A DNA stretch of 64,000 nucleotides from Eriocheir sinensis (GCF_024679095.1 NC_066549.1:4303714-4367713); one strand, 5' to 3'; shown: positions 37,128 to 48,800, counted from the first letter of the stretch. Made by a program: numbers and translations. The notes: a model not told the origin generated them from the letters alone.

Positions 37128-37480
37128 GAGAGGGGGGGGGGGAGGGGGGGGAGGCCGCATTGAACCAAAGAGGGAAGGGAAGAGGATGATAGAGGAGGAA
37201 GAAGCGGAAGAAAGGTGTCAGTCAATTGGATGAAAAGAAGGAAGGGAAGGAGGGAATGGAGGATGGAGGAAGAGGAGGAGGAAGAGGAAGGAGGGTGTCA
37301 GGCCACTGAATAAAAGTAATTAGTAAGGAGAAAAGAAAGAGGGAGAATGGTGTCAGGCCGCTGGATAAAAGAAAGATGGAAGAAGAGGAGGACGAGAAGA
37401 GGAGAACAGCAAGAGGAAGGAGGATGTTGGGCCACTGGATAAAAGGAAGGAAGGAAAAGTAATTAGTAAGGAGAAAAGGA
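37128..37480. repeat. purine-rich low-complexity DNA with G runs
   Basis: G runs at 37132-37151 are followed by GGAAGA/GAGGA-rich DNA. A loose repeat of GGTGTCAG, CA/CAGTTG or CCACTG, GGATAAAAG occurs at about 37214, 37274, 37350 and 37424. Confidence 0.75.
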
Positions 37481-39400
37481 TTAAAATCACCAAAAAAAGC
37501 AACGGAAGTTAAAGGCAGAAAACTGAGGAGTGGATCCGCACACTTCAGAGAGGCCGGAGTGGCGGTGAGTAAAGACAGTGATGTTGGCTACTCCATCATG
37601 CTTAACTTCTCTTCGTTCTCCATAGCGAGCACTACAATGTGTCAAGACGCCAACCTGTGACACTGTTGTTGGTGCTGTTGCTGTTGACATTATTGTTGTC
37701 GTTGTAGTCACCGTTAATGGGAAAGCTGAGGAAGGGTCGGTCCAAGGGGAGGGCAGCAGGGTGATGGCATGGCGGCGACGGCGGCGGGGGCGGCGGCTCT
37801 GACTTAGGATCCACGGTTAACGACGTTCATTAATAACACGAATATTGACGCCATCCGAAAATTGAACGAGACCGTAATGGAGGAGAGGCTGAAGAATGGA
37901 GGAATTACGAAAATGATGAAGAGGCGTGAGTTTCCAAATTATGTGACGGGGTTGTTATCATCAGGGAGGAGGTATTTTATCCAAGATGCAGCTGAAATTG
38001 GTGGAGGATAATGAAGATAAACTGATATATTGATGCGCCAAGGTTTGAAGAAAATGCTATACTTTTTTGAGGGGCCGACCCACATAAGAACTTGGCCGTG
38101 TCTGCCTCCCAGCATCCAGAGAAACTGTCGCCGCTCAGCACATTCCATTTTAACACGTGGATAACCTTGTTTTGTGTGGGACTTCATTTACACTTCCTTA
38201 TCTCTGGCTTTTGCGCAAACGTTTGGACCTCAATACGTTTGCACCCACTCCCGTCAGAAGCCGTCAATCAGTGAAATGAAGCAGCAAGCACTTAATGGCT
38301 GAGCAAGCAGAAAACCTTTTATTCTGAAGTTATCCTGCATTTGCTGCTAATGAGTCAATTCCACTAATTAGCCTAATACTATAAAAGGTTAGGAATACAG
38401 AATAATGTAATACTTATATTGTGTAGTATCGTTAAGTTCTACTACCTAATCTTCTCCACGAATTCTTGCCGCGTACATAAGTAAATCAGTGACATACATT
38501 CATGAATCATCATAAAAATAGACATATTACTGAATCGCAGGATGTAACTTCTACTGTATTTGGTCTCTCTATTTCTATCATCTGGTACATAAAAGCGAAA
38601 CTCTGCAAAAAGGGACAAATATAGACTTTTTTCTGACCTGAGCTATATTAGGAAATTCCTCCCGAAGCAATAACACAAGCAAAACTTTGGTTCGTTATAA
38701 ACTGCCCCACTAAAAACATGGCGAAAGTTGGACCAGATCAAATTACCAGAGCTCAATAAATGAAATCATAAAACTTTGCCACAGGTGAAAAACAAATATG
38801 AAAGACAGAGAAAAGCATCGATATCCACAATAGATGATAATATCGTGCGTTGAACCTAAGAGCAAAGAAGACGAGGAGACCGAAAGAAGATCCAAGTTCA
38901 CGTTTGGTGGACAAGAAAGGCAAGGAATCAAACGAATCCATCATCAGTTTAAGATAAAAAAAAAAAAAAAGAATCTACCAACAATGATCCAAACGAGTTC
39001 ACGAAAAAAAGTGCGCTTGAAAGTAGCAGTTATGTTCTAGCCAAAGAGACAGTGGTGATGGTGACGGTGGCAGAGAAAGTAATGTGATGTTTTGGTGGTG
39101 ATGTTGGTGGTTTAGATGGTTGTGGTGGTGGTTGTCTGGGTGATGGCAGGGAAAGACAATGGCGGTGGTCGCGGTGGGAATGGTGTGGTAATGGATGTCT
39201 TACTCAGTGATTCCTGCGCCATAAATTTCAATCCCTTCCCGTGGGTCCCGGCGCCTTGGGGGTCATAAGAAGGAGCCCGAGACAAGAAGAGTAATAATGC
39301 GAGGAAGGAATAGCTAAAGCCTCCCTTGTCATGATTGTGTGTCCCTTGCCTCGCCGTCCGCCACCAACCATCAGTCTCAATTTGTCTCTTTTGTTACTTC
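37481..39400. other. unique DNA, no gene seen
   Basis: Contains a CCG-rich patch (37765-37800), a block with TGCTAATGAG, CAATTCC and CTAATTAGCC at 38345-38375 resembling clustered homeodomain sites, and GGTGGT-rich DNA at 39050-39190. No coding support. Confidence 0.4.
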
Positions 39401-39408
39401 GGTGCGTA

Positions 39409-39536
<128 letters not shown>

Positions 39537-39599
39537 TCTACCATACGTTGTGAGATCAATTTTGGACATGCCAATCTAAATTTCGAAAAAAAATCGCGC

Positions 39600-39975
39600 T
39601 CTTTCTTTCTCTCTCTCTCCACCGTGTTTTCCTTCCTCTCTATTTTTCTGTACCCTTCGTTCCTCATTGTTTTTATCCCTAATTCTGCTTTCCATAACAG
39701 TTGTGTGGCTTCTCTATTTCGGGATCTATTTGCTGATCGGGTTTCCTTCTTTTGTATTTCTCTTTCAATTCCTCGTATATCAAATTATTTCATGTTGCTT
39801 GCTGGCTTCCAATCCTGGTTGTGCTCCATTCGTTCCACATGTATCTTAGCTCCCTCGTCTCTCATTCCATTATTCCTCTGCAAAGTAATGTTCTTCTCTT
39901 AAATGATTTCCTTCACTTTCCCTTCCCCTTCTCCCTAAATCGTTTATCTGTGAATGTTTACACAGCGCGCCACTA
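39600..39975 (+). other. open pyrimidine-rich DNA, unassigned
   Basis: Two long overlapping plus-strand frames lie here (39339-39902 and 39752-39976). Outside the TC tract their peptides are hydrophobic but not simple repeats (for example PRISNYFMLLAGFQSW). I do not recognise them; a decayed retroelement end is possible because a repeat-like A-rich tail follows at about 40035. Confidence 0.25.
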
Positions 39976-40082
39976 ACAGGTTGAAGCTACCCACTATGGA
40001 CCCTGAAGAGAGTCCACCGGCGCTATGAAACGCACATTAAACAAACAAACGAAAGCATACATAACCAAACAGAGCCCCCCCC

Positions 40083-40104
40083 CCTAACACACACACAGAC
40101 ACAG

Positions 40105-40163
<59 letters not shown>
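40083..40163. repeat. (CA)n microsatellite
   Basis: Imperfect then perfect CA run, preceded by a C run near 40077-40084. Confidence 0.97.
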
Positions 40164-40165
<2 letters not shown>

Positions 40166-40359
40166 GCAGCAGCACCCACACACCTGAATAAGCTGCAGAC
40201 CCGCAGATCCAGCACGGGCGGGTTTTGGGAAACTCAATTTTCAGTAATTATTCAGACCTCATTAACGTCATGGGTCCGCGCCTCCAGACGTAATGACTGA
40301 TTAAGTCGCGGAGGCGGAAAAAACGCCGACGAGGACGAGGAGGCGAAGCATGGGAGATT

Positions 40360-40890
40360 GTGGTGTTTGTGTTGGTGGTGGTGGTGGTGGAGGTGGCGGC
40401 GGTAGTGAGGTAGTTAATGGTGACTGTGATGGTATTGGTATTGGTAATGATGCTTATTATGGTGGTGGTGGTGGTGGTGGTGGTGGTGATGCTTTAGGTG
40501 TTAATGGTGTAGGTGGTGATACTGTTGTTGGTGGTTATGATTGTATAGTGATATTGATGTTGTTGTTGTTATCATTATTATTGTTGTTGTAGTTGGTGGT
40601 GGAGGTGATGGTATTAGTAGCGGTTAAGGTGGTGACTGTGGTGCTGTTGGTGATCAGTGTAATGATGGTGGGGGTGAGGATTGAAGTATATGTGGTTGTG
40701 GGGGTGGTGATGGTGGTAGTGCTTAATATTGTCTGTTGGGGGTGAAGAGTAAGGTGGTGATGATGGTGGTGGTGAGGACTGTAGTATTTGTGGTTGTGAG
40801 GGCGATGGTGGTAGTGTTTAATATTGTCTGTTGGGGGTGAAGAGAATGGTGGTGATGACGGTGTGGGTGTGGGTGTGGGGGGGGGGGGTA
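40360..40890. repeat. GGT/GTT-rich strand-asymmetric tract
   Basis: The plus strand is almost only G and T with scattered A. Clean (GGT)n occurs at about 40375-40392 and 40459-40488, and a diverged 90-bp duplication (TAATATTGTCTGTTGGGGGT at about 40724 and 40818). It ends in GGTGTGGGTGTGGG and a G run (40879-40887). Confidence 0.9.
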
Positions 40891-41043
40891 CTATTGAAAC
40901 CGGAACTGTCTGACACTACCATCAAGCAACATCTGAATTATCGGTAATGAAAGCATAACTCATCACTACGCTTCAGTGGCCCTATCGCTCCGCGCGTGAG
41001 TGGCGACGATGCGGAGATATACGAGGCAAATAGGTGTAACAAT

Positions 41044-41112
<69 letters not shown>
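41044..41112. repeat. (GT)n microsatellite
   Basis: GT run of about 34 units. Confidence 0.97.
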
Positions 41113-41113
<1 letters not shown>

Positions 41114-41303
41114 GAGAAAAAAAGACGAAAATAATAAAAAGGTAATAAGTTCGACATTCATCAATATTAATACCTGGAAATGGAACGAAAAAACAAATCT
41201 CGGCTTAACTGCGAATCATGCCAACTTTCGCCTCTGTGAATTCTTACGGACCATCGCCTCGTGTGTGCCTTCACTTCACGGGAAAAATCAGAGGTGCTCT
41301 CGG

Positions 41304-41357
41304 GGTGGGGGGTGGGGGGGGTAGCGAGAAGCCCCCCCCCCCATTACCCATCCCACC
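41304..41357. repeat. G-run/C-run hairpin
   Basis: GGGGTGGGGGGTGGGGGGGG is followed, after TAGCGAGAAG, by 12 C, then ATTACCCATCCCACC. The arms can pair as a very stable GC hairpin, or the G side could form a quadruplex. Confidence 0.7.
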
Positions 41358-41359
41358 TG

Positions 41360-41590
41360 CTCCTAATTAACAGGAACAATTTACTATTAATGAGGTAATC
41401 GTCTATAATTATAATTGGAGTTTATGGTTCGTGGAATGGCTTAAATAACCGAGCCAACATCACACGGAACCAGGTAACGAGTGCTTTTACCTATACTTAA
41501 CATGATCGCTAATTTAATAACAAATATACCAAAATAATAATTATGCCCTTGGTTGATTCATTATTACTGGCATATTGTGTTTATTTTTTA
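41360..41590. other. AT-rich block with TAATTA-type motifs
   Basis: CCTAATTAACAGG, ATTAATGAGGTAATCG and TATAATTATAATTGG occur within 80 bp. No coding signal. Confidence 0.3.

Positions 41591-41593
<3 letters not shown>

Positions 41594-41682
<89 letters not shown>
41594..41682. repeat. (TC)n microsatellite
   Basis: TC run of about 44 units. Confidence 0.97.
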
Positions 41683-41684
<2 letters not shown>

Positions 41685-41739
41685 GTGGGTCTTAATGGAC
41701 GAGACCTGGATAAGAATGCAGCAATAATGTAGTAATGTT

Positions 41740-42210
41740 GATAGTGAAGGTGAAGTATTTGCCTCTGTTGGTGTGGTGGTGGTGGTGGTGGTGATGGTGG
41801 TGGTGGTAGTGGTGAGTGAATGGTTTTGACAAAAGTGCTGTATACATGGCTTAATGGTGGTCGTGTTGGTGGTGGTATTGTTGCAGGTGATGATGGATAC
41901 AGTGGCTGTGGTGGTGTGGGTACTGGTAATGGTTTGGTTGTAGGCTTGGTATTATTTTTACTTAGGGTGGTTGGGGTGCTGGCGGAGTCGTAATGGTGAT
42001 TGTGGTGGCGATGGTGATAATGATGGTGGTGATGGTGGTGATTGTTGTGTAAGTGGTGCTTGGCTGATGATAATGTCAGTGAGGCAATAGGGGTGAAGGT
42101 TTAAGTCGTGGTTGTGGTGTGGCAGAAGTGGGGTAGTAATATGGTAGCAGTGGTGTAATAGAAGGTCGTGTTAGAGGGGATTGGTGATGGTGGTAATGGT
42201 GGCAGACGTG
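41740..42210. repeat. GGT/GAT-rich strand-asymmetric tract
   Basis: G/T-rich plus strand with (GGT)n near 41773-41813 and many GTGATGGTG variants; like 40360-40890 but without a fixed period. Confidence 0.85.
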
Positions 42211-42654
42211 TAACAAAAGATGGTGACGTCTTTAAAATAATTGTAATCTTGAACATATAATACAGTAAAGATTTTGTGTTGTTATTCTCACTTAATAGCA
42301 AAAGACAATACCAAGGTTGAAAATAAATGTAATTTGCAAGTGCAAAGAAAAATGACGCGAAAAATAATATAATGGAATTATTATTTTCGTTATACAGACA
42401 GACACGTAAAAAAAAATTCTGGAAAAAACTGTTCCAACTTAAAAAAAAAAAAAAATACAGGATAGAGAGCGCACATAGTTGTTTGGGACGGGGTAAATAT
42501 AAGGACACTTTGAACAGTGCCGGCAAATAGATATAAAAAAAAATACAAGACAAAAAAATCATATGCCAAAGAAAAATCCACGTGAATGCAACATATAATT
42601 GACGAAAATGCACGAATCGCATTACAAAAGTTAAGGAAGGAAAATCGGAGTACG

Positions 42655-42655
<1 letters not shown>

Positions 42656-42709
<54 letters not shown>
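42656..42709. repeat. (CA)n microsatellite
   Basis: CA run of about 26 units. Confidence 0.97.
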
Positions 42710-42711
<2 letters not shown>

Positions 42712-42921
42712 TCGCTACGTCTGATATATGTGAGTGTTCGTTCTACTTAACTTCGTTTCCTCCGGCTTCTCTTATTACATTTTTCGAAGCTCGGCTCAAG
42801 AATGATTCACTCTGTTACTCACACCAAATCTACACTGAATTCAATTTAGCTTCTCCGCGAGTGACGCATTTCTCACACGGCTAAATATACTGCACTTTTC
42901 TTTCCTTTGCGCACTCACTAA

Positions 42922-42934
<13 letters not shown>

Positions 42935-42974
<40 letters not shown>
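42935..42974. repeat. T run, (GT)n and (GA)n
   Basis: A T run (42921-42935), five GT and about eleven GA units in series. Confidence 0.95.
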
Positions 42975-44394
42975 AATCTTATTCCTGCATTTTCTTGTAT
43001 TATGTAAGCGAAAAAAATGACGTTACTTTTGATAACAGAAAGTATTCGTCGTCTCGCTACACAGGATCATTGTTAAAACACTAAGTAACGAAAAAGATGA
43101 TACTTCAAAAACGTTGTATGAGCTAGAAACGCAAAACTATTTATATCTTATACTAAAAGCTTAAAATCCAATTCCATTAATATTTTGAAGCCCCATTATG
43201 AGAGCCGCTATGAGTACAGTGCCGTATAAGAAATCACTAGGATCGAAAAAACAGAATCCCAGCCACATGGGTTTCAATATCATTATCATCACCTCTATAA
43301 GATCTTTATATCAGCTTATCTTCTATAAGAAATGAAAAAAAGTAGTAGTAATTATTATAGTAAAATGATTAAATAAGGAGCATATATCTTAGTAAATAAA
43401 ACACCCGCTAATTCATTCATTTCGAAATATAACATGTCTATTTATTAATATCCAAACATGAAATCGCGGTTCATATGAGCTAAAAGATTTGAACGTGGTT
43501 TGCCTTACACGAGTAATAAAACTACTTATTCCAGCAGCTATTGAAGGTGCATCTGTTAAGGATAATTTCAGAAACTTACTATTATTACTGTAAAACAATG
43601 ACGTATGTAAAGTTGAATATCTGTTTATGTGAAACTGGGAAGCTCAGTGAAAAAGCAGAAGCCTATTGAATAAGGGAACAAAATCGCTGGGGAATTCTAC
43701 CTGCAATTAACCTGCCGGGTCGTGGTTGGGCAGCATACGTGGCTGGGATATGGCCCCTCGGAGAGCCGTAAATTTTGATACAGCCGCCAGAGGACTCCAC
43801 CCTCCGAAATACGCCCAGAGGCAGCGAAAGATGTACGAGCCCCTGAAGCTACGTGCGATGCTGAGGTGCTCCAAAGTCAACGAGCGTGTGGTATACTTAT
43901 TCACGCCTGTCGCTGGATAAACAAACAGCAGCAGAGATTTTTCTTCCAGGGTCCATTGACGAAGTGGCTCGAAGTTTATGGATATACGTGACCTGTGGTG
44001 AGGACGGCGAGACGAGGAGTGTGTGTGTGTGGGGGGAGGAGGGGGGTGGGTATTGTGTTTTGGCTAAGGGAAGAAAACAAGATCTGGTGGTTAGCAGGAA
44101 GGATTGATGGGAGGGAGGGTGGAAGAACTCGAGAGAGGAGAGGAGGACATGATGGATGGGACAAGGTCTACACGAAAGAAAGGATGTTCTGAGCGGTAGA
44201 GGGAGAGAGTGGTCATGTTTTGAGGGCCATATATTCAAGCACAGTTCGGGTCATGCCAGGACATATGATAAAACAGGTTGAAAGCAATGTATATGTCTTT
44301 TCTAACTGTATGGCAAACGCAGCCCAGGTAAAGTTAGCAAGAGAATGACTGATATACCCCCACACTCTTAACTGACGGCCACGAAGGGAAACAC

Positions 44395-44395
<1 letters not shown>
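42975..44395. other. unique DNA, no supported gene
   Basis: A 64-codon plus frame (43726-43920) and a 65-codon minus frame (43707-43904) fully overlap in a balanced-composition block. Neither is recognised. G-rich low-complexity DNA lies at 44020-44160. Confidence 0.4.

Positions 44396-44397
<2 letters not shown>

Positions 44398-44475
<78 letters not shown>
44398..44475. repeat. (GT)n microsatellite
   Basis: GT run of about 38 units. Confidence 0.97.
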
Positions 44476-44476
<1 letters not shown>

Positions 44477-44970
44477 CGTTCACTTTCATGACCTTGGTCT
44501 TGGCGAGGGAGGGACACGATGGAGGATTGGGAGTTTACGAGCATTTAACAAAGCGGGCGAGTTATCTACGCCTGCACACGACCGTCTGTACAACTACACT
44601 TTTTCCATTTTTGTTGTATCAAGTTAGGCAGTGGGTACTAGCCATACATTACGAACGAACAGCCTTCATATCCTGGTACACATACAAATGGCGTGTAGTC
44701 CGCCCGGCAAAAGTGTTATCCAGCGCCCTAGTACCAGAGTCCGTCCCATAAAGTCAGGAAGTTCTCTCCTACATACACTCTTAGTCCTAAATTAATGGGG
44801 TGGATTGGCGTGGGAAGCGTGATTGTGTTGATCGTGCCTGGCTTGGACGCGAGGACGTGTAAATATCTCCGTTAAAAGTTGGGGAAATGTCAGAATACTT
44901 GGCGGCCATCACACTTCCTGGTTCCGTGTTGCTCGTATTTCTCAGAGAATTAAAAGAGCTTTACAATATT
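44476..44970. other. unique DNA, no gene seen
   Basis: No recognised frame or repeat. Confidence 0.45.
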
Positions 44971-44980
44971 TCGTGTGTGT

Positions 44981-45070
<90 letters not shown>

Positions 45071-45089
45071 CAGCGTGCGTGGGGGGGGG

Positions 45090-45150
<61 letters not shown>
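44971..45150. repeat. (GT)n, G run, (GA)n compound microsatellite
   Basis: GT at 44971-45067, a G run at 45080-45092 and GA at 45092-45150. The GA part directly abuts the 3' end of the LINE at 45151-46273, and a further GA tract stands at the LINE's other end. Confidence 0.97.
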
Positions 45151-45155
<5 letters not shown>

Positions 45156-45273
45156 CATAGATTTACATAGAAAATCAGACCACACAGACCCCATGGTCCA
45201 GACTTGGTGGTCTGTCCTTAAACCTAAGTGATTTTACATTAATCAGAAGACTCCAAAACGTTGCATTTCTACT

Positions 45274-45684
45274 CTAGTTGATATTAAGTTGAAGGAAGTG
45301 ACGGTCGAGCTTATTTTTGAAGGAGTCAATCGTGTTACACTGGACCACTGATGGTGGAAGCTTATTCCATTCTCGCACTACAACGTTGGTGAAGAAAAAT
45401 TTGGTGCAATCTGAATTTACTTGTCTACATCTGAGTTTTACGCCATTGTTCCTCGTGCGCAGTCTGTCATCGATCATAAACAATGTTGATCTGTCTACAT
45501 TCGTGAAACCATTAAGTATTTTAAAACATTCGATCAATTTTCCTCGGAGGCGACGTTTCAAGAGAGAACATGTTAAGGATAGAAAGCCTTTCTTCGTAGG
45601 ATTTGTTGCGCAAGGAAGGGATCATTTTCGTTGCCCGACGCTGAACACCTTCTAATTTAGCAATATCCTTTGCATGGTGGGGAC
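45274..45684 (-). pseudogene. reverse transcriptase C-terminus, second part
   Basis: Continuation of the same protein in the shifted frame. It picks up at HAKDIAKLEGVQRRA-like sequence, includes RRLRGKLIECFKILNGF and ends FKNKLDRHFLQLNIN before the stop at 45274. The region after the RT in CR1-like elements has this basic, helical character. Confidence 0.85.
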
Positions 45685-46273
45685 CAAAACTGTACCGCAT
45701 ATTCCAAGTGGGGTCTGACTAAACTGTTGTAGAGCGGGAGTATTACATCTTTATTCTTGAATACAAAGTTTCTTTTAATGAAGCCCAACATTCTGTTCGC
45801 TTTATTTGCTGCATCGATGCATTGCTGTGAGAATTTGAGGTTTGACGCGATTTTGACCCCCAAGTCTTTGACGCATTGAACGCTTTTGAGTTTAACGCCG
45901 CGCATTTCGTATTCGAACTTCTTATTCCTCGTTCCAACTTGAAGGACCTGGCACTTGTCTACGTTAAAGGGCATCTCCCATCTATCCGACCAAGCTGAAA
46001 TTTTGTGCAAATCCTCTTGGAGGCTTTGCCTGTCTTCGTCAGTGAGAACCGAGTTACCAATCTTTGTGTCGTCTGCAAATTTACTAATGCGGTTATTGAG
46101 TCCAACATCCACGTCGTTGATGTAAATAATGAAGAGCACTGGGCCAAGGACCGAGCCCTGAGGGACGCCACTAGTGACAGGCGCCCACTCTGAGTTAAAT
46201 CCGTCAATCACTACTCTTTGTTGTCTGTTGCTCAACCAATTCGCGATCCATTGGTTTACTTGACCGTCAATAC
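45657..46273 (-). pseudogene. reverse transcriptase domain, first part of broken ORF
   Basis: Open from the truncation point to a premature stop at 45657-45659. It contains the palm motifs GVPQGSVLGP and FADD, the two-aspartate metal-binding site that copies RNA to DNA. The last five codons before the stop are out of the ancestral frame because of the one-base deletion just upstream. No natural start codon exists; the ATG at 46235 is internal. Confidence 0.9.
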
Positions 46274-46291
46274 GAGAGAGAGAGAGAGAGA
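46274..46291. repeat. (GA)n tract at the LINE 5' junction
   Basis: Nine GA units directly next to the truncation point of the LINE, followed by (AT)n. It is either the other half of the split microsatellite or part of a GA target-site duplication. Confidence 0.95.
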
Positions 46292-46652
46292 AATATATAT
46301 ATTTTATTAATCAGTTTAGTATAAGGCACTGCACATAAAAATGCATTCGTTTTCTCCCATTGTCTTTTATTTAAAAAAAAAAAGTTGGGCGCTCTTAATC
46401 TGGCGTTAAAAATGGCAAACACGACAGCTGCATCTGTTTTGATTTTTTGGCGTTTCTTATTTCTTTGGTGGAATTTACTTGTTTATAATTTTCTTCAAAT
46501 TTGTTTTTTAAGGAAATCTCAACTTATTATAACGCCGAAAAACAGATTCAGAATTTCTTCAAGACTTCGGTGGCGGGCCGTGGAGGGAGGGGAGTGACCT
46601 GACAAACTCCTGGCGCCGGGATATTGTGCTTGGTGCTGTATTGTTCCTTTTC

Positions 46653-47070
46653 TTAAGGCCGCTGGCACACGAGCAAATTGTGGTCGCCACGCCGTGACGA
46701 CACGAGTAGCTTTTGAGACGCTGTTACACGCGATTTGTGGCTCGATTGAGCGACGCCCATGTGTAAGGTAATCGCGGCAGGGAAACACAACTACACGCCT
46801 CTTCAGTTTATCCAGTCTAGTGGACGATTGGTGGGTCGCAGCTTTGCCCGCCACCGAGCAATCACAAGTGGCCTGTGTGTTCAGCTCCAAGCCACAAAGC
46901 GATGCCACTTGTGGCGGGGATCCGTGTCTCCTCGCCATAGTCGCCAGCCACAGTCGCTCGTGTGAAAGGTTCGCTTCAGAACAATGGAAACCTATGGGAA
47001 GCCACATCCCCACTACTGTGTGTCGTCACGGCGTGGTGACCACAGGTCGCTTGTGTGCCAGCGGCTTTAA
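46653..47070. mobile_element. 418-bp MITE with long TIRs and TTAA ends
   Basis: Terminal inverted repeats of about 54 bp lie at 46657-46709 and 47013-47066. They share GCCGCTGGCACAC, TGTGGTC, CCACGCCGTGACGACAC and AGTAG in mirrored order, with about 85 percent identity. TTAA stands directly outside each end (46653-46656 and 47067-47070), the target duplication of piggyBac-type and a few other cut-and-paste elements. The interior has further short inverted echoes such as GTGGC/GCCAC and GCGACTTGTG-like blocks, and no transposase. It must have been moved in trans. The superfamily is uncertain because the termini do not begin CCC. Confidence 0.85.
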
Positions 47071-47790
47071 ACAAATACGCGAACATAATAATTCACAGGA
47101 AGGGGTTGAATCGGAGACTAGTTATTTGGTTATGCATAAGCAGCTTAATAGCTCGTGATTCAATTCCTGGGAAATAATTTCATGAGACCGCAATATTAAT
47201 GCAGTATCCTAAAAATTATTAAAGGTATACGAATTCTACGAAAAGCTCAGCACTTGAGAAACTATAAAACGATGCAACACTCCATTAAGTATAAATTCTT
47301 ACAAAATGATAACCTTTCGGAGTAAGGACGGTAAAAAGACGATGATGTAAATATTTCGTGGCCATCTGGAAACACCGTCTTTCCTCGTACGTTATTGAGG
47401 AGCGAACCCTCATAACTTCGGCGACAAGCTCAGGCAATCATGGTGGAGTTACTTAAGATCCTTACTACTTTCTACAAATATAAAAGCACTGCGTCAAGGT
47501 CACATGCGTTATCCAGAGGGGCGTGATTTGCATAACACAGGACGCGACAAAATTAGCAATTCCTCCGAAGTAGCAAAAGCCTTCTGGGAAAACACTCGCT
47601 AACACACAACGCCTTGGTTTACTTATTGTTGACTTTCAAACTGTCACTTAATAATATATATAAATTAATTAATAATAATACGTTAACGCCCAAGACTGCC
47701 CCGACACCCAGGGCACTCCCACCCCGATACAAATGGGCGCCCCAACGCTGGCTAATGGAGATCCTTCCTGCGTACATCTCTACAGCCTCG
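47071..47790. other. AT-rich unique DNA, no gene seen
   Basis: No shared repeat or coding signal. A long plus-strand frame begins at 47614 only because it runs into the stop-free minisatellite. Confidence 0.45.
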
Positions 47791-48800
47791 ACACCCTGCC
47801 ACATACATCCTCCACACACAACCCGACACCCTGCCACATACACCCTCCACACACACCCTGACACCCTGCCACATAGACCCTCCACACACACCCCGACACC
47901 CTACCACATACACCCTCCACACACACCCCGACACCCTGCCACATACACCCTCCATACACCCCGACACCCTGCCACATACACCCTCCACACACACCCCGAC
48001 ACCCTGCCACATACACCCTCCATACACCCCGACACCCTGCCACATACACCCTCCACACACACCCTGCCACATACACCCGCACCCAACACCCCTCCACAGT
48101 GTCCACACACACCCCGACACCCTGCCACATACACCCTCCACACACACCCTGCCACATACACCCCCACCCAACACCCCTCCACACACACCCCGACACCCTA
48201 CCACATACACCCTCCACACACAACCCGACACCCTGCCACATACACCCTCCACACACACCCTGACACGCTGCCACATAGACCCTCCACACACACCCCGACA
48301 CCCTACCACATACACCCTCCATACACCCCGACACCCTGCCACATACACCCTCCACACACACCCCGACACCCTGCCACATACACCCTCCACACACACCCCG
48401 ACACCCTGCCACATACACCCTCCACACACACCCCGACACCCTGCCACATACACCCCGAACCTACATCCCTCCTCTCCACACCCCGACACCCTGCCACTTA
48501 CACCCCCAACCTGCACACCCCGACACCCTGCCACATACACCCCACCTTCCACACACCCCGACACCCTGTCACATACACCCCACCCTCCACACACCCCGAC
48601 ACCCTGTCACATACACCCCACCCTCCACACACCCCGACACCCTACCACATACACTTTCCACACACACCCTGCCACATACAACCCCCAACCACAACACCCC
48701 GACACCCTGCCACATACACCCCACCTTCCACACACCCCAACACCCTGTCACATAAACCCAACCCTCCACACACCCCGACACCCTGCCACATACACTTCAA
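47791..48800 (+). repeat. ~35-bp minisatellite, about 1 kb
   Basis: The unit begins CCGACACCCTGCCACATACA and continues CCCTCCACACACACC; full units are 35 bp and deleted variants are 31-33 bp (for example CCATACACC instead of CCACACACACC). About 28 units are present. Variant blocks recur in the same order: CACAACCCGACAC, CCCTGACAC, CATAGACC and CTACCACATAC appear at 47812-47925 and again at 48213-48320, showing higher-order duplication of about 400 bp. A second internal block containing CACCCAACACCCCTCCAC occurs at about 48079 and 48162. The unit contains no stop in any frame, which explains the 502-codon plus and 280-codon minus frames. Confidence 0.95.

Larger units (their letters stand above)
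45151..46273 (-). mobile_element. CR1-like LINE, 5'-truncated, inserted in (GA)n
   Basis: The minus strand encodes the C-terminal two thirds of a non-LTR reverse transcriptase. The fragment starts mid-domain at 46273, shows SGVPQGSVLGPVLF (about 46175) and the catalytic KFADDTK motif (about 46070), then the thumb region and LVRPHLEYAVQFWSP. A one-base deletion near 45685 shifts the frame; coding continues to the stop at 45274 (REWNKLPPSVV near the end). The order RT, VQRRATKM-like, FSLKRRRLRG matches the CR1/Rex group. There is no poly(A): the 3' end carries two ATGTAAATCT units (45170-45151), as in CR1-type elements with short terminal repeats. (GA)n lies on both sides, so it landed inside a GA microsatellite. 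It is dead through truncation and frameshift. Confidence 0.9.

Noticed and set aside
40360..40592. Glycine-rich protein gene (MGDCGVCVGGGG)
   Set aside because: Produced by (GGT)n; no signal peptide or exon structure, and the G/T bias extends far beyond the frame.
46519..47013. 164-codon minus-strand frame through the MITE
   Set aside because: It crosses one inverted repeat and the interior of the non-autonomous element, and has no transposase motif.
47752..48594. 280-codon minus-strand Cys/Gly/Val-rich frame
   Set aside because: Shadow of the same minisatellite; Cys residues come from the repeated unit and not from a conserved fold.
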